From assembly GCA_030849805.1 (NCBI GenBank), contig JASANZ010002213.1:1-64000 (forward strand): DNA of 64,000 bases. The letters are read 5' to 3'. The position numbers were made by a program, and so were the translations under genes. How positions within the stretch are numbered: the first letter of the stretch is position 1; each line of letters opens with the position of its first letter. This document shows, piece after piece, positions 10,001 to 17,730 of the stretch. The DNA comes from Sergeia podlipaevii (lineage: Eukaryota; Euglenozoa; Kinetoplastea; Trypanosomatida; Trypanosomatidae). Under the pieces are notes generated by a model that searched no databases, was not told where the DNA came from, and saw nothing but the letters and a program-made list of their open reading frames with translations.

Positions 10001-12499
10001 CACAAGAGACCTGGAGCAGGAGCAGGGACGGCAGGGCCATCCTTCGTGCCTAGCTGCTGGGTCTCCCCTGCCATCGCGTCCCTCCTAGGTGACGTCATCA
10101 GCGTGTCCATGGCGTGTGGTGGAGCGACGGTGTGCTGGTGTGTCGAGTCGCCCCGCGCGCCGCGCATGTTCCTCATGCCTCCCCCTCCTCCCCCTTCCTC
10201 GTCGCATTCCTCAGAAACGACGGCACACGGCACACTGCCGATTGTCTCCACATCCATCTTGACGCACGACACCTCTTACGCAGGCTCTTCATCCCCGATG
10301 CCCGGGTCACGCACGACGCCACACGCCGTCCAGTCGAACGTGGTGCAGGTCATTGACAGCACAGGCGCCGAGGCCTCTGCGCATGTGGTGCCACCGGCGC
10401 CATCCTCGTGGCCTGCGGCTTTCTACGTGGTAATGGGGGACGGAACCGTTCTCAAGCGTCACTCCTTCCTTCGTGAAACGAACCAAGGAAGTGGTGGTGG
10501 TGGCAGCGACGCGGTTTTAGACATGGAGACGGTGCTCTCACGTTCCACGCACACCGCAGTGCGCCTGGTACACGGCTCTGGCCTCGCCATCGTTGAGCCT
10601 GCTGATGCCATGGCGTATAACATGAACAACCCCGCTTCACTAGCGGTGGGTGAAGGGTTCCCCATGTTTGACTTCGCTCTTGGCGGGCTCCGCCTCGTGG
10701 ATCATCGCGCACACGTCACGACGGTGTCTAATTTATATAACGCGATGTCAGTCGACGTGGACGTGGACACGGAAAGCGGTCTGGAGCAACTTGTCAAGAA
10801 ACTCGTACGTGACACGTACACACCACACCGACTTCCTCGCTCGCAAGAGCTGGCACGCGATATGCGCCGGCGTGAGCAAGAAGCGCAGGAGGCCGCCGCA
10901 AGAGCAGCTGGGATATGTCCTCCACTCGTGCAGAGGCTCCGTGAACTGGCGGAGTCTTTTGTTATTGCGGAGGGCCTCACTAAGCCGGAGATCATCCGTC
11001 CTTTGACCGCGCTGCACGCGGCGGTTTTTGGAAGTCATCGTGTCATCCCTTTTGCCAGCAACACACAGACAGGAGAGGAGAAGAGCCGTATTGGTGGCAG
11101 AGAGTCTAGAGAGGCTCTTGAAGGCATGATCAATGGCGGGTTTGTTGCCGCCTTGCAGGCCACGCAACCGATGGCCAGCACTGTAAACGGAAGGATGACT
11201 CAGCGAGGCGACGACGCCGCCTCCCAGGGAGATGTGGATGGCGGTGCCAACCTCGTTGCCGGTCCAACCGCTGGCCGAGCCAGTGATGATGCTCTGCTCC
11301 TTGGCAATACGGCCACACAGCGTTGTGATGCATCAGCTGGGGAAGACCGCTTTGCGTCCAACCACGTGGCCGCAACTGCTGCTGCTGCTGCCGCCTCCTT
11401 TCTAGCCGACTGCGTGGCGCCTCTCTGCTTTGCCAAGCTTGCCACTGGAGAGGTGGTGCAGCACGTGGAGTCTAGTGCGCTGCATCATGTTCTGCACATG
11501 GCGGACAGCGTGGAGCATGACCCCGTGTTTTTATCTCGTAGCACGGCCTCTGGAGAGCCTGGCATTGAGCAGCTGACGCTCTTCCGTGTGCCGGAAAACA
11601 GCAGCAGAACGGAGAAGGACGCTGTTGCGCACCACCTCGAAGGGGAAGACGGTGAAGGCGAAGAGGCAGAAGTGGAGGGAATAGAATGTGGAGAAGATGA
11701 GCTATTGGACTCCCCAGCAGGCGCTGCTGCGGAGATGCTACAGCTACAGCCAAGCTCAAACAAGGGTACGAGTGGGGGGAACAGCAACAGCAAGAAGCGG
11801 CCACCAACCAGTGGTAGGGGTGCGAACAAGCAGGCCACAGTACGCCTGAATAGCAACCCTGATAGTAGTAGTAGGGTGGGAAGTCTGAACATAAATGGGT
11901 ACGAGCCAGCTCATCACAACTGCTACGCGGAAGAGGCTATGGGACTGCTGGCTACCGCCGGCCTTGGCCCCCAAGGTCCTTCGCAGCTGGTGAGTGGCAC
12001 CACGCGTGCAGCGAGCTATCCTGTACAGCAAAAAAGCAGCATGACTGCTGCTGATAGCGGCGTCTACCACTACGACAGCAACGTGTACGACCCTCGGTGG
12101 TTTCTCTTCTCTTCGTGCCGGTGGCTGCCACCTTCAGTGCAACCTCCACGCCGCTTTCTCAAGACACGCATTGCCCGGGAGTTACGAGGTGGAACAGGAG
12201 GCGGTGGCGCCAGATCTCGGCAGCCGCCTGGTCCTGTCTCTCTTGCAAGCCTTCCACCCGCAGGGGCGTATGAGCTCGTTCGTCTCTTTCTTCAGTTTGG
12301 CGCGGTGACTCCTGCGGTGCGGAGTATTGTGCTTCAGTCCGAAATGCGCAAGCATGAGCAGATGACCGATCTGGGACGATACGCAAAAACCATGCAGGAC
12401 GCATTTCCACCAGTCCCTGATGAAAAGGAAGATGAGCAGAGGCGACTGCAGGCGATACTGATGGAGATAGAGGCGCGACAAAAGCTGGAAGTTGTGTAA
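1049..12499 (+). CDS. Giant PF6/SPAG17-like axonemal central-pair protein
   Basis: A 3816-residue protein, uninterrupted from ATG 1049 to TAA 12497-12499. Ordered islands are separated by long polyA, polyG, polyQ, polyS and His/Asn tracts. Islands that look conserved lie at about residues 310-430, 520-560, 637-760 (YAQDIHLVEEYLY), 1050-1110 (DGEWLLSCVTRVLP), 2180-2300, 2430-2450, 2630-2730 (a series of DGT-type beta repeats, e.g. RLYPDGTVVTQYPSRGFDE) and 3180-3290 with a charged helical segment. This island pattern, the repeated strand motifs of the type 'DGT-hydrophobic' and the great length resemble SPAG17/PF6, the C1a-projection protein of the flagellar central pair, required for motility. 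Vertebrate SPAG17 is about 2200 residues, so this version is much larger because of low-complexity inserts. Another large central-pair protein is the main alternative. The assignment rests on recognition of the sequence style, not on an alignment. Confidence 0.6.
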   Translation: MKGRGSAAGGSVSPPSSRSLSPRQQPFVDPFASGLCRRPMLDVAIVCSDSGVDVASSTRLIKHLMMRPGSSTENQCLSFNSTAAFSITQGVAVSPPLDVPDATTATTSSVAMGKCRRGSESFLEIMKQHARNIMRAKAIRTGTAPAWDAASGTMFEGEEAAAVYEGLLNAAARAPPSPPPQSTPAKEKTGRKGRSASSSRNSITGGEDGGSGRRKSGNRKQSTSGGMPGKSKATGVKSNQLSPCMSASTPGGGFDRSLSPVLEAAERQRIIDTYVPNCELVYLPSVCGGSTTMTEVGRADATLSTFTSSRNAEQRQSTKRYPVLFVYELVNEAELLEKEEAAAATGGAPIDFAAALWRTIIPVLAREYEKKQAAARARSKAQMHSKGRKTKEQQRQQQGQQSPLSMDDGEDDTEFFKELTVIWAMPSARMLRVFCSPRVTLPGMTGTPTATGGAAASGASGSPSATKGGASSSTRALTTAAAAYQGGKTSPTAAAAAAAAPTTTTEQEGAADAYGFNDNEDDILAVRARRGIVPRVVAYLNNHNSADAFGETSSWNSGGGTVASSAHGKRGGGAGGAAAAAIGATGSGSQNGGRKKNGGSAAGGGRAGTGDSTRGGTGGGMGGLAVAAPSNNVKPDFNFYAQDIHLVEEYLYSNDTMMFANGGGGGAGGAAGTAAGGTSTGTNAQAAAAAAAAAAQSAPTFIDFIEKQRHFAQQRAQLLESQAAYMPPWMRDSPACKRWQKQGYLQLSIGWQQQQQQPGLGAAMEMFAGAGTGVASSNGLTAATAASKNAGGGVYTPGNPPAASVSNSKSRPTHTATASGTPSLRPLTNSTATSAAAVAAAPLSPSPNVTMSISMTPPPNVLASPTTAAAAALGMTPLDLFMLGHLAPLPTLTELATAAQQQKRKGTTSSSGGGGTHGGAQQTSSQQRSAGSGGNNGRSAGRNAATNDQSMGDQSLISSSLQVGGESGGMSSAATTLPLLREADPIWAVARASQKVVLSAGGTLTSSSRGPGNVAAATTAAAAAAAATAAVDAAATVAASITAAGDVLSDGEWLLSCVTRVLPTLDRFVAVIGAYNEWACGRTLIHTTELCPSVDGVWEAALYGCNVGCMKRYKKIKAKKSKALFVDGISAKELRRRAAEVVTCATHVAGAPSCESSNVGTTISAPPHAADGSADPSKGGIFSIPSESGGTAVAAVIAGTNGNEHLDESDDRFVVYERTKRIGGRTSCFSAINALIAQAVAHLARERPLRLVKPAKRVEGLTSLTATMTIRPGTVATHRGTLADSVFTQTATGRPRSKRGVQKSNTVVAAACNGFTKSDNAMADDASVKRGNHHQQSSGSRNTKKAPLSLSAEAAAAAVTTTRTLFRPYTALLLAARGDNYGTNSVAAHVFRGGSPQASLFSVAAAGASTSPESRPLSRKTSVHDLGKNGASTSAGRGNSPSQKARSRSSSKAGGRKAASNTVAISEAAQAALALAQEREAEQHREREEAAAAVANAAFVIPTNHYATCEDVSSGDAELSEMPTPHQVEVHWLVEQFVRKGLGAFAYAKRGGGSTLTNSNRGSAAAAVQGSSRAACKIFFQAEERARELLGDKLGTHSMTEAHPMVKQLLTSGVESLMMNANDADVVRAVTDKVGPHGSSSPMKGMTSSPDQTCVTSMDILRRSAPLPLLRHEEQLRRTVERSLSRREREHVVQQTLLGELARVAGFVPANSISASFLKGGGSGGGGRGSCSVVELVSHDAAYARIFSFVQRFGTHVATVLRFRDQRIGGVDDGDAALCMSEGVSSAGGAIEGGASDIMAPTVAPTSMQRTSRFAANAENVFPSQRAQELWVAGLSVPPSRRRRLLFTYMVSGALTLEQYTYLSHWLNECDTVNSDTGAAGSGSYESDGGGILDTHTGSAGTQHGGGHDKSSGSKLSIHEEASTGGKTRSSIAGETMPTMMGGTSMMMGSFSGGGASQFTTMGGSFVSNQSITIGGGAASAASAGASLNRALSGISAGSFRMDEMALTTMDAKGDASSPVVARSLSTAQPGAATVTAAATPVSPTTMMADSALPVSVVKQLLTRHLQQSAFYLVPQPALGVVPPSSPSPTATAHQGQAKNSENSAGGGGGGGGNAAAAAATRPVSPRTANSATNASAFATATAAAAANTGSAVSACSPSPIKMDDLQARETLKLLAESRETIFPYCDGVIEVTTTNHSRSCRYTKTTELTATLHYSVRPSGPVENMDQPLQKRSAKSGEKGVRAGRGDEEEEEEEVIHLVVRFDDGVTFTCTQQQQQQQQQQRESKRHEHADKQPHSRKSHALHRRSSKTVSVASHEGDAAANNVAAAAATGTTSGAGDTRKQSGVGKSGSGKGRQSSAGAAVSGSGKGGRSASRKNPKGGTAIAGGGSVNPDALHDNGSLPGAAGEGGKKQQAVQPVPKMFHPHPIGKNGSVRLWSARLGLKDGTESIQTDGKRPAAATNASGGGGGGQMICHVASPGARAAAATAAGGGAATATVVEVLTNKETTQQQYQTSQRNDSNKIKSLDVSVASGNFVLFTQQGSDLLWIRYTGVGGDNSSTGATVFNSLGHAAGARSAALSSPSALPYLSPVHAGNRDAGGARSGSISRCSAGRSGGLTGGSNSSSGEADAFNNVATALPEQIRCVHIYRGATSVVAVSQEYEVRRCVCTKTGGVTRFFRSGCVQRLYPDGTVVTQYPSRGFDERRRGGSNATATICETVVLPSGARFVRTLAPVTATEGHSHHHSQGSDFDFTPSKPNAFAFGTSVVGSAKSVRTWPTDEDVNDHHHHHHHHNNNNRNVKSMSHVVTLANTVSASAAETAAPAKLAHADAATYVELKNLPTTGGVAAAAAAAVTAGSHHSEVGALPAHGPLSVQMSFDATHRCHVVSRQDGVCIAYYYYNYHQQAQQAHYCHSSGDGARASPVPSMDNIYARVTLHSDGTSIVTLAPSVGSANEYAGTQTGEEASKYAHGAGGESSQPPHAALSPHKRPGAGAGTAGPSFVPSCWVSPAIASLLGDVISVSMACGGATVCWCVESPRAPRMFLMPPPPPPSSSHSSETTAHGTLPIVSTSILTHDTSYAGSSSPMPGSRTTPHAVQSNVVQVIDSTGAEASAHVVPPAPSSWPAAFYVVMGDGTVLKRHSFLRETNQGSGGGGSDAVLDMETVLSRSTHTAVRLVHGSGLAIVEPADAMAYNMNNPASLAVGEGFPMFDFALGGLRLVDHRAHVTTVSNLYNAMSVDVDVDTESGLEQLVKKLVRDTYTPHRLPRSQELARDMRRREQEAQEAAARAAGICPPLVQRLRELAESFVIAEGLTKPEIIRPLTALHAAVFGSHRVIPFASNTQTGEEKSRIGGRESREALEGMINGGFVAALQATQPMASTVNGRMTQRGDDAASQGDVDGGANLVAGPTAGRASDDALLLGNTATQRCDASAGEDRFASNHVAATAAAAAASFLADCVAPLCFAKLATGEVVQHVESSALHHVLHMADSVEHDPVFLSRSTASGEPGIEQLTLFRVPENSSRTEKDAVAHHLEGEDGEGEEAEVEGIECGEDELLDSPAGAAAEMLQLQPSSNKGTSGGNSNSKKRPPTSGRGANKQATVRLNSNPDSSSRVGSLNINGYEPAHHNCYAEEAMGLLATAGLGPQGPSQLVSGTTRAASYPVQQKSSMTAADSGVYHYDSNVYDPRWFLFSSCRWLPPSVQPPRRFLKTRIARELRGGTGGGGARSRQPPGPVSLASLPPAGAYELVRLFLQFGAVTPAVRSIVLQSEMRKHEQMTDLGRYAKTMQDAFPPVPDEKEDEQRRLQAILMEIEARQKLEVV
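7867..7896 (+). repeat. CAG/CAA repeat encoding polyQ in the PF6-like gene
   Basis: A run of CAG and CAA codons encodes about ten Gln. It is one of many triplet tracts in this gene; elsewhere the same CAG-type repeat is read in the GCA frame as polyAla (for example 2524-2547 and 4092-4125). Confidence 0.85.
9397..9432 (+). repeat. CAT/CAC-AAC repeat encoding a His8-Asn4 run
   Basis: Consecutive CAT/CAC codons then AAC codons give eight His followed by four Asn within the PF6-like protein. It is low-complexity expansion, with no evidence for a metal-binding function. Confidence 0.8.
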
Positions 12500-13309
12500 C
12501 GAAAAAAAAAAGCACGTCTTCTCTCCCTCTCTCCCCCCCCCCGCCTTTCCTGGGCAATGTGACGTGGTTGATATGACATAGGGAAATGAACCTTTAAAGG
12601 GTGGGCAAACCATTAAAAACTGCACCGCCTGTAGTCCCAACTATATATATAATTGTGTGTGTGTGTGTGTACTCAGGTAGTGGAAGAGGAGGTGGCTCAC
12701 GATGTGAAGTAGCGAGATAGAGAGAGAGAGAGAGAGAAAGCAAAAAGAAAAGGTAGAGGAGGGAAGGGACACGGATGTGCATAGCATTTGATCAATTTTT
12801 CTACCCCCCTCCCTCCCCTCTTTCTTTCTTTTTTTTTCTTTCTTTCTTTCTTCCCCTCACTCTTCTTCTTCTTTTGTTTGTTTGTTTGTTTATGTAACAT
12901 ACCAAGCAAGAATCTTTTTTTTTGTTGTTGATTCTTGTTAGATTTTTTGTCTGTCTGTTTGTTTTTTCTACTTGCTCAAAAGAAGAAGGAAAATGCATGC
13001 TGTGATAACTGCTGCCTCTATGCTTGGTGGCTGTCTCGTTTTTGTTTGTTTTTTGATATCGAAAGAGGTATTCTACCTGCAAATATGTACTTTTCATTTT
13101 TTTAAAAAAAAAGTCCTTCTTACATACCTTCTCTTGCTGCTTTTTATCTTAAATATCTACGCCCTAATATATATATATATATATATATTTTAACGCTCAC
13201 AATATGGAAATGAGAGGGAGAATCTTTTTTTTTTTCTTGTGTGCTTCGTGCGTATAAACATCCTTTTGCGTTAGTTGCTTTTTTTCTTTGTTTTTTTTTC
13301 TTTGCGATC
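12500..13309. other. Intergenic region with GT, GA and AT microsatellites
   Basis: This is the UTR region between the PF6-like gene and the next small gene. It includes a C-run near 12533-12542, (GT)8 at 12655-12670, a (GA)n tract at about 12718-12736, T/C-rich tracts 12803-12862, a GTTT repeat at about 12875-12892 and (AT)11 at 13167-13188. No gene-like frame is visible on either strand. Confidence 0.6.
13224..13274 (+). promoter_or_regulatory. Candidate spliced-leader acceptor for the one-TM gene
   Basis: A pure poly-T tract near 13224-13236 is followed by AG at 13273-13274. The leader would be 35 bases and would contain a second poly-T/C tract (13276-13304) that runs up to the ATG at 13310 without another AG. 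Confidence 0.4.
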
Positions 13310-14353
13310 ATGCTTCCCTATGGAAAGCTATGGGAACTAGACCACAAGCTCCACCCCAGTGGTCCACGGCCCCCTCGCACCCCTCGCATCCGCCGTCGTC
13401 AGGCACTGTTTCTTTTCGTCTTCTCGTGTATATTGGTGACGCTTTTCCTTGCCCCGTACCACATCTCTCACATACGTAGAGAGTACTTGAACTTGCAGCG
13501 CGAGGCTGCTGGTCTTGTACTGCCCAAAGTCGATAGACGCGTGCACGAGGAAGCATACCGCGCCGCGCGTGATGTGTTACGACGTGTCATGTCTGGTGGC
13601 ACATTCGCCACCTTGAACGGGAAGGAAGGGGATGGGTTGCAGCAGGTGTCCGTTAGCAGTGTGAACACCGCCTTCAACACTGTCATGTATCTGAGTGGCA
13701 GCCGTCTGGTCTCGCGTCACTACAACAGTGCTCTTTCTGATAAGCATCTTTCTGCGCTTGCTGGCTCTGGCGCGGGGCGTGTGTGGCCGCTGCTAGAGGC
13801 CTCGGAAGCCGAACTAGAAACCTACAGACGTGGTGATGGGAGTAGAATCCCTGAGCTTGCCGGAGCCGCCCCAATGCAAGTTGTGGGGGCCGTCAAGGAG
13901 AAGAAGGATGCTGGAGGTGGCGAGGGCAAGGTAAAAAGTGATGCCCATACGTCGAAGTGTATTGCCGCGGTGAAGGTGAGCTCTGCAAGGTGTCCAGTGC
14001 CAGCGGCTTGTCTTCAAGACGCGGTAAGACAGTGGGAAGAAGTCACACCGAGTGCCGATGGTAGCTGGCAGCACGTTGCTGGACTAGAAGAGCAAGCGCC
14101 ACTCTCCGTGTTCCTTGCCGCTACCGCCACCTTAGCCGTCGATGCACTTGCTATGGCATGGATCCCATCCATTATGGCAGCTGCTACGGAGGTTACTACA
14201 TGTGACGACGTGGCCCTTGATGCTATATTGATGTCAAGGCACCAGCAGCGACAAGGTCAAGAAGGGGAGAGGGCAGCAAAGCATTCTTACCCTCTGTATT
14301 GTCTGTGCCAGTCGAAGACTAACAGTACGCGAGCAGAGATATCGTTGATGTGA
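13310..14353 (+). CDS. Small single-TM protein, function unknown
   Basis: This frame encodes 347 residues. The frame is open further upstream, but the first ATG is at 13310; earlier codons translate a poly-T leader into a Phe run and are unlikely to be coding. Residues 1-30 are Pro/Arg-rich (PRPPRTPRIRRR), followed by one strong hydrophobic helix at about 31-50 (FLFVFSCILVTLFLAPY), a charged probable coiled stretch at about 55-90, and a moderately polar remainder. The basic N-terminus before the helix suggests an N-in anchor, or targeting to an organelle membrane. I do not recognise a family. It is probably a kinetoplastid-specific membrane protein; coding status is supported by length, GC content and position in the tandem array. 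Confidence 0.7.
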   Translation: MLPYGKLWELDHKLHPSGPRPPRTPRIRRRQALFLFVFSCILVTLFLAPYHISHIRREYLNLQREAAGLVLPKVDRRVHEEAYRAARDVLRRVMSGGTFATLNGKEGDGLQQVSVSSVNTAFNTVMYLSGSRLVSRHYNSALSDKHLSALAGSGAGRVWPLLEASEAELETYRRGDGSRIPELAGAAPMQVVGAVKEKKDAGGGEGKVKSDAHTSKCIAAVKVSSARCPVPAACLQDAVRQWEEVTPSADGSWQHVAGLEEQAPLSVFLAATATLAVDALAMAWIPSIMAAATEVTTCDDVALDAILMSRHQQRQGQEGERAAKHSYPLYCLCQSKTNSTRAEISLM

Positions 14354-15055
14354 AGAATGTCATCAAGAAACCTTTTAAAAAAAAAAAGCCTGCCTTCGCG
14401 ACGACGGAGACATACGCACATGTGCGTAAGGCGTGACAGCTGGACTCTTACTGACATTACGGAACTAATTTTTTTTTTTGAGAAACATCCGTTTGTGTAT
14501 GCTTGTCAATATACTTCCTTTTTTTTTCATCCTTTTTAGCTATTTATTTACTTCACTACAGATTCATAACTCGATTGGAGAAGAACAAAAAAAAAACGGA
14601 TGATATGGAGTCTTTTCCTTCTCCCTAATCTGTATGTGTGTGTGTGTGTGTGTGTGAGGTTCCATACAGGTTTTTTTAGATGCATTTTTTAAACATCTTA
14701 TTACTCTTGTTTTCTTCCTTTCTATTATGAATCATATATATTTTTTTGTCATGCCCATTGCCCATTTATTATTATTATTTTTCTTCTCAGAGGAACAAAA
14801 AAATTGTCAGAGATTAGTGGTAGGTATCTTCATAGATTATATATATACTACAAACATCTTATACACGGAGGAATAATATCCTTCAGCAGACACAACTAAA
14901 TACCTGTTTCTCACAAAGCCTGTAAGAACAGTAGAACATTTAATATATATATATAAAGATTGAGAGAAAGGGCTGTGACAGCACCAGGCGAAGTGTCTAC
15001 TTATCTATTTGCAATTTATTATAGCTAGACGCATTAATCACACTCACATAAATAT
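14354..15055. other. Intergenic region, AT-rich, (TG)11
   Basis: There is an A-run near 14377, poly-T tracts at 14469-14478 and 14518-14527, (TG)11 at 14635-14656 and several short AT runs (near 14838, 14943). No gene is supported. Confidence 0.6.
14996..15024 (+). promoter_or_regulatory. Weak candidate spliced-leader acceptor for the Nup35-domain gene
   Basis: A broken pyrimidine-rich stretch (14996-15020) precedes AG at 15023-15024, 31 bases before the ATG at 15056. The tract is poorer than at the other genes, so the site is less certain. Confidence 0.35.
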
Positions 15056-17245
15056 ATGTGGAGGCGAGATGTGGGAGACTGGCAAGAGCGCCGCCGCAGC
15101 CGTGTGCCAGAGTCGCCACAAGTATCCGTCCCGGCAAGCACCGTCGGCACTGGCCGGTTGGGATTCATCCCGCGTGGATTTCAGGATGAAGCGCCAACCG
15201 TCGTGCGTCCTGCCGCCACTCTGAACGAAGACGCCGATGCAACGGCGGTGGCGCAGTGGCGTCATGATGAGCACACCACGGATACAAGTGGGGAGACCTG
15301 GGTGACGCTTGCCGGTGTGGACGGTGATGCCATCCTTGACGTACGCGAGTACCTGGATAGCATCATAGGCCTCACCACTGCTCATTATGTGCCACCGACC
15401 TGTGGAGGCGGTGGCGGAGGCATTGTTTCTGGGCCTAGGGAAGTCTATTTGGAGTTTCAGAGTCCTATAGCAGCGGCTAGGGCTGTGCAGGCATGCATGT
15501 TCCGCGTCGATGTAGAGCCCGGCGCCGCCTTTACCACCCGTATCATGACAGCAAAGGCACGTGGTGTGCCGCCTGGAGATGGAGTGGGTCGCGACAGCTA
15601 CAGCGGTTACGATAGAAAACGGGAGGCTGGAGCAGATTGGGCTGGCAACTTTACCGGTGCAGGTGGTGGTGGTGATCGTGGTGGTGGCAGTGCGAAGGTC
15701 GCAGATAACTGTAGTAACGTCTACATGACGAATGTCTTTTCTATTGAATTTATCGTCTCGTGGTGCACAGACGCAGCTTTTCTGGCAGAGCGCAGAGAGC
15801 GAAGGAAAAGGAGACGGGCAAGGCTGCAGCCGTTCTCGTCGTCAAGGGTCGCTATGGACTCTGAACAAGTAGCTCTATACAACAGCAGAAAGGCGCGCGA
15901 AGCTGCCTGCGTGGATCGCAGCGGTGAGGTTGATGAAAGCCCCTCACGACGCTCTGGCACAATCGCTGCCGCTGCAGCAAACGGGAACGAAACAGAGGTG
16001 GAGCGCGACAACAATGGACACCCTTCGCTACCGAGGCGCGGACGCCGCACACACCCTCGTGAGGTTGCCAAGACTGACTATGCCTCATCCGCCTCGCAGT
16101 GCGCTGTTGAGCAATCCACGAGTGCGCTAAGAGACAGCACAACTTTTCCTTTACAGGCGTGGGAGGCGGGCGGCTTTACCGCTGTCACCAGTCCCTCTTC
16201 ACCTATAGGAAACGGCTCTAACGCCTCGGTACTATCTCTTTTCTTTGCCTCTACTGGACGCGATAACATCTGGTGCGACTGCCTGCGCCTTGCGGTGACG
16301 CTTGTGTGGACGGTACTGCGCTTTCTGAGCGGACTCATCGGTGTCTCGCCACTTCCATCGATTAGTGCTACCCCTAGGCGCGATGGCGCTACCGCTGCTG
16401 CTTCAGCTGCTGTGGAGGAGAGCTCAAGTGGAATGCAACAGGCTTCAACCTCAGGCGTAGGAGCGCAGGTGGAGCATGTGGTGCGGCGATCCTCCGCCCT
16501 CGATGGCCATGGTAGTAGTATTACTTCTCGTTGGCGTCACCGCCGCCGTCAGCAGCGGCAGCAGACAAAAAAGGAGGACTGGTGGACAAGTATCTTGCCG
16601 CTCTACTCTTTCTCTTTTATTGGCATGGCGGCAGACTCGTCCTTGTATTCTTCATCGTCGTCTTGCAGCTGCTGTTACTCCTCTTCGCCGGTGGCCGCCA
16701 TCACCGCCGCTCTTGCGTCCCTCTGTCCTTTCACGCCAGATGCACAGGAAGTCGATCAGCTGCTGTGGAGCTGGCTCTCTGTTCGCACACCGTACCCACA
16801 GCGCTCGGCGCGGTTGCTGAAGGCAGCCCTGCTGCGTCAACGGTCCTACACAAGTGGAGGCCCGGATAGCGGGGAGGGATACTATCGCAGCTCACACAGC
16901 CTTGCTGAGCAGTCACTTGGTATTGGTAGTGATCTTGTTTCTTTTGCTGATTCGCTCTGGACTGGTGGGACGGGAGAAGCACGGCGATATGAGGATACGG
17001 ACGGGGATCGTAACCGCAACCATCGTGGAGGCCGCTCTGGCTCTCAGCACCAGCGTCGTAGCGGTCGTGGCTCCATGCAGGGCTCTTCAGAAAACGATGA
17101 AGCGGGTACTGCAGGGTATGACGCCTGGGCAGGTGGTTCACCGGTGTTGTTGGCCTGGAGACCTGGCTGGTGGTTTACGCGATACTCCGTCATCTCCGCA
17201 CTTGTGTTTGTCTGGTGCGTCGTGTGCCGCGTGCTCTTCGTGTAA
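15056..17245 (+). CDS. Nucleoporin with Nup35-type RRM and C-terminal membrane helix (Nup65-like)
   Basis: The protein is 729 residues. At about residues 78-165 there is an RRM of the Nup35/Nup53 (MPPN) type: ETWVTLAGVDGDAILDVREY begins the first strand and helix, EVYLEFQSPIAAARAV is the third strand and second helix, and a further strand follows. The centre is Gly/Ser-rich and basic. A hydrophobic, possibly amphipathic segment lies at about 405-430. The last 25 residues form a transmembrane helix (SVISALVFVWCVVCRVLFV) ending at the stop. A Nup35-type RRM with a C-terminal TM is the known layout of trypanosome Nup65, which ties the pore scaffold to the nuclear envelope in place of the opisthokont transmembrane nucleoporins. 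The function is inferred from that layout; the RRM is expected to dimerise rather than bind RNA. The ATG at 15056 is the first in frame. Confidence 0.75.
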   Translation: MWRRDVGDWQERRRSRVPESPQVSVPASTVGTGRLGFIPRGFQDEAPTVVRPAATLNEDADATAVAQWRHDEHTTDTSGETWVTLAGVDGDAILDVREYLDSIIGLTTAHYVPPTCGGGGGGIVSGPREVYLEFQSPIAAARAVQACMFRVDVEPGAAFTTRIMTAKARGVPPGDGVGRDSYSGYDRKREAGADWAGNFTGAGGGGDRGGGSAKVADNCSNVYMTNVFSIEFIVSWCTDAAFLAERRERRKRRRARLQPFSSSRVAMDSEQVALYNSRKAREAACVDRSGEVDESPSRRSGTIAAAAANGNETEVERDNNGHPSLPRRGRRTHPREVAKTDYASSASQCAVEQSTSALRDSTTFPLQAWEAGGFTAVTSPSSPIGNGSNASVLSLFFASTGRDNIWCDCLRLAVTLVWTVLRFLSGLIGVSPLPSISATPRRDGATAAASAAVEESSSGMQQASTSGVGAQVEHVVRRSSALDGHGSSITSRWRHRRRQQRQQTKKEDWWTSILPLYSFSFIGMAADSSLYSSSSSCSCCYSSSPVAAITAALASLCPFTPDAQEVDQLLWSWLSVRTPYPQRSARLLKAALLRQRSYTSGGPDSGEGYYRSSHSLAEQSLGIGSDLVSFADSLWTGGTGEARRYEDTDGDRNRNHRGGRSGSQHQRRSGRGSMQGSSENDEAGTAGYDAWAGGSPVLLAWRPGWWFTRYSVISALVFVWCVVCRVLFV

Positions 17246-17365
17246 GCACGTTTCCTTTTGCTGTAGCGAGGGGAAAAAAATACTTTTTGTTATCCCATTT
17301 ACGAGAAAAAAAAAAAATGTAACAGAACAGTCCTGCTGAAGGGGGGGGGAAGTGCTTGTGTTGTT

Positions 17366-17390
17366 TTGTGTTGTGTTGTGTTGTGTTGTG
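17366..17390 (+). repeat. (TTGTG)5 pentanucleotide repeat
   Basis: Five perfect tandem copies lie about 120 bases after the stop of the Nup65-like gene, preceded by an imperfect copy. In the transcript it would be a U/G-rich 3' UTR element. Confidence 0.9.
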
Positions 17391-17679
17391 GCAGGAGGAA
17401 GGAGCGGGTAGCAATAGAGTTAGACGCTGCTGTGGAGTGCTCAGAGGGGCACTTATGTGGCGTTGCTATTTCGAATAGCAAGTCGACTGCACTCCTGCTT
17501 TTTTCTTTCTTTATTTATTTGTGGTGGTGTCGTTTGAATAAAAAGAAAAAGGCACTATTTTTTTTTTTAGCTGAATTCTCTCATTGTTTTCCTTTTGAAA
17601 AAGTATTGAGGAAAGCTTTACAAAAAAAAAAAATCAAATATAGTTGAAAAAAAATTTACCTGTCAAATGGCTATCAATT

Positions 17680-17730
17680 TCTCTCTCTCTCCCTCTTTGC
17701 GCTGGCCTTACGTCACTACATCTCCGTTAG
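17680..17730 (+). promoter_or_regulatory. Candidate spliced-leader acceptor region for the RING/BRCT gene
   Basis: A CT-repeat tract at about 17680-17697 is the best pyrimidine tract in the gap, and the next suitable AG is 17729-17730. This site would leave a 5-codon uORF (ATG 17734 to TGA 17751) in a leader of about 240 bases. A second possible AG at 17805-17806 gives a leader with no upstream ATG. No AG lies between the poly-T at 17928-17946 and the start codon. Confidence 0.35.

Noticed and set aside
13241..13309. N-terminal extension of the one-TM protein by 23 codons
   Set aside because: It begins at a GTG and reads a poly-T leader as a Phe run, giving a false second hydrophobic segment.
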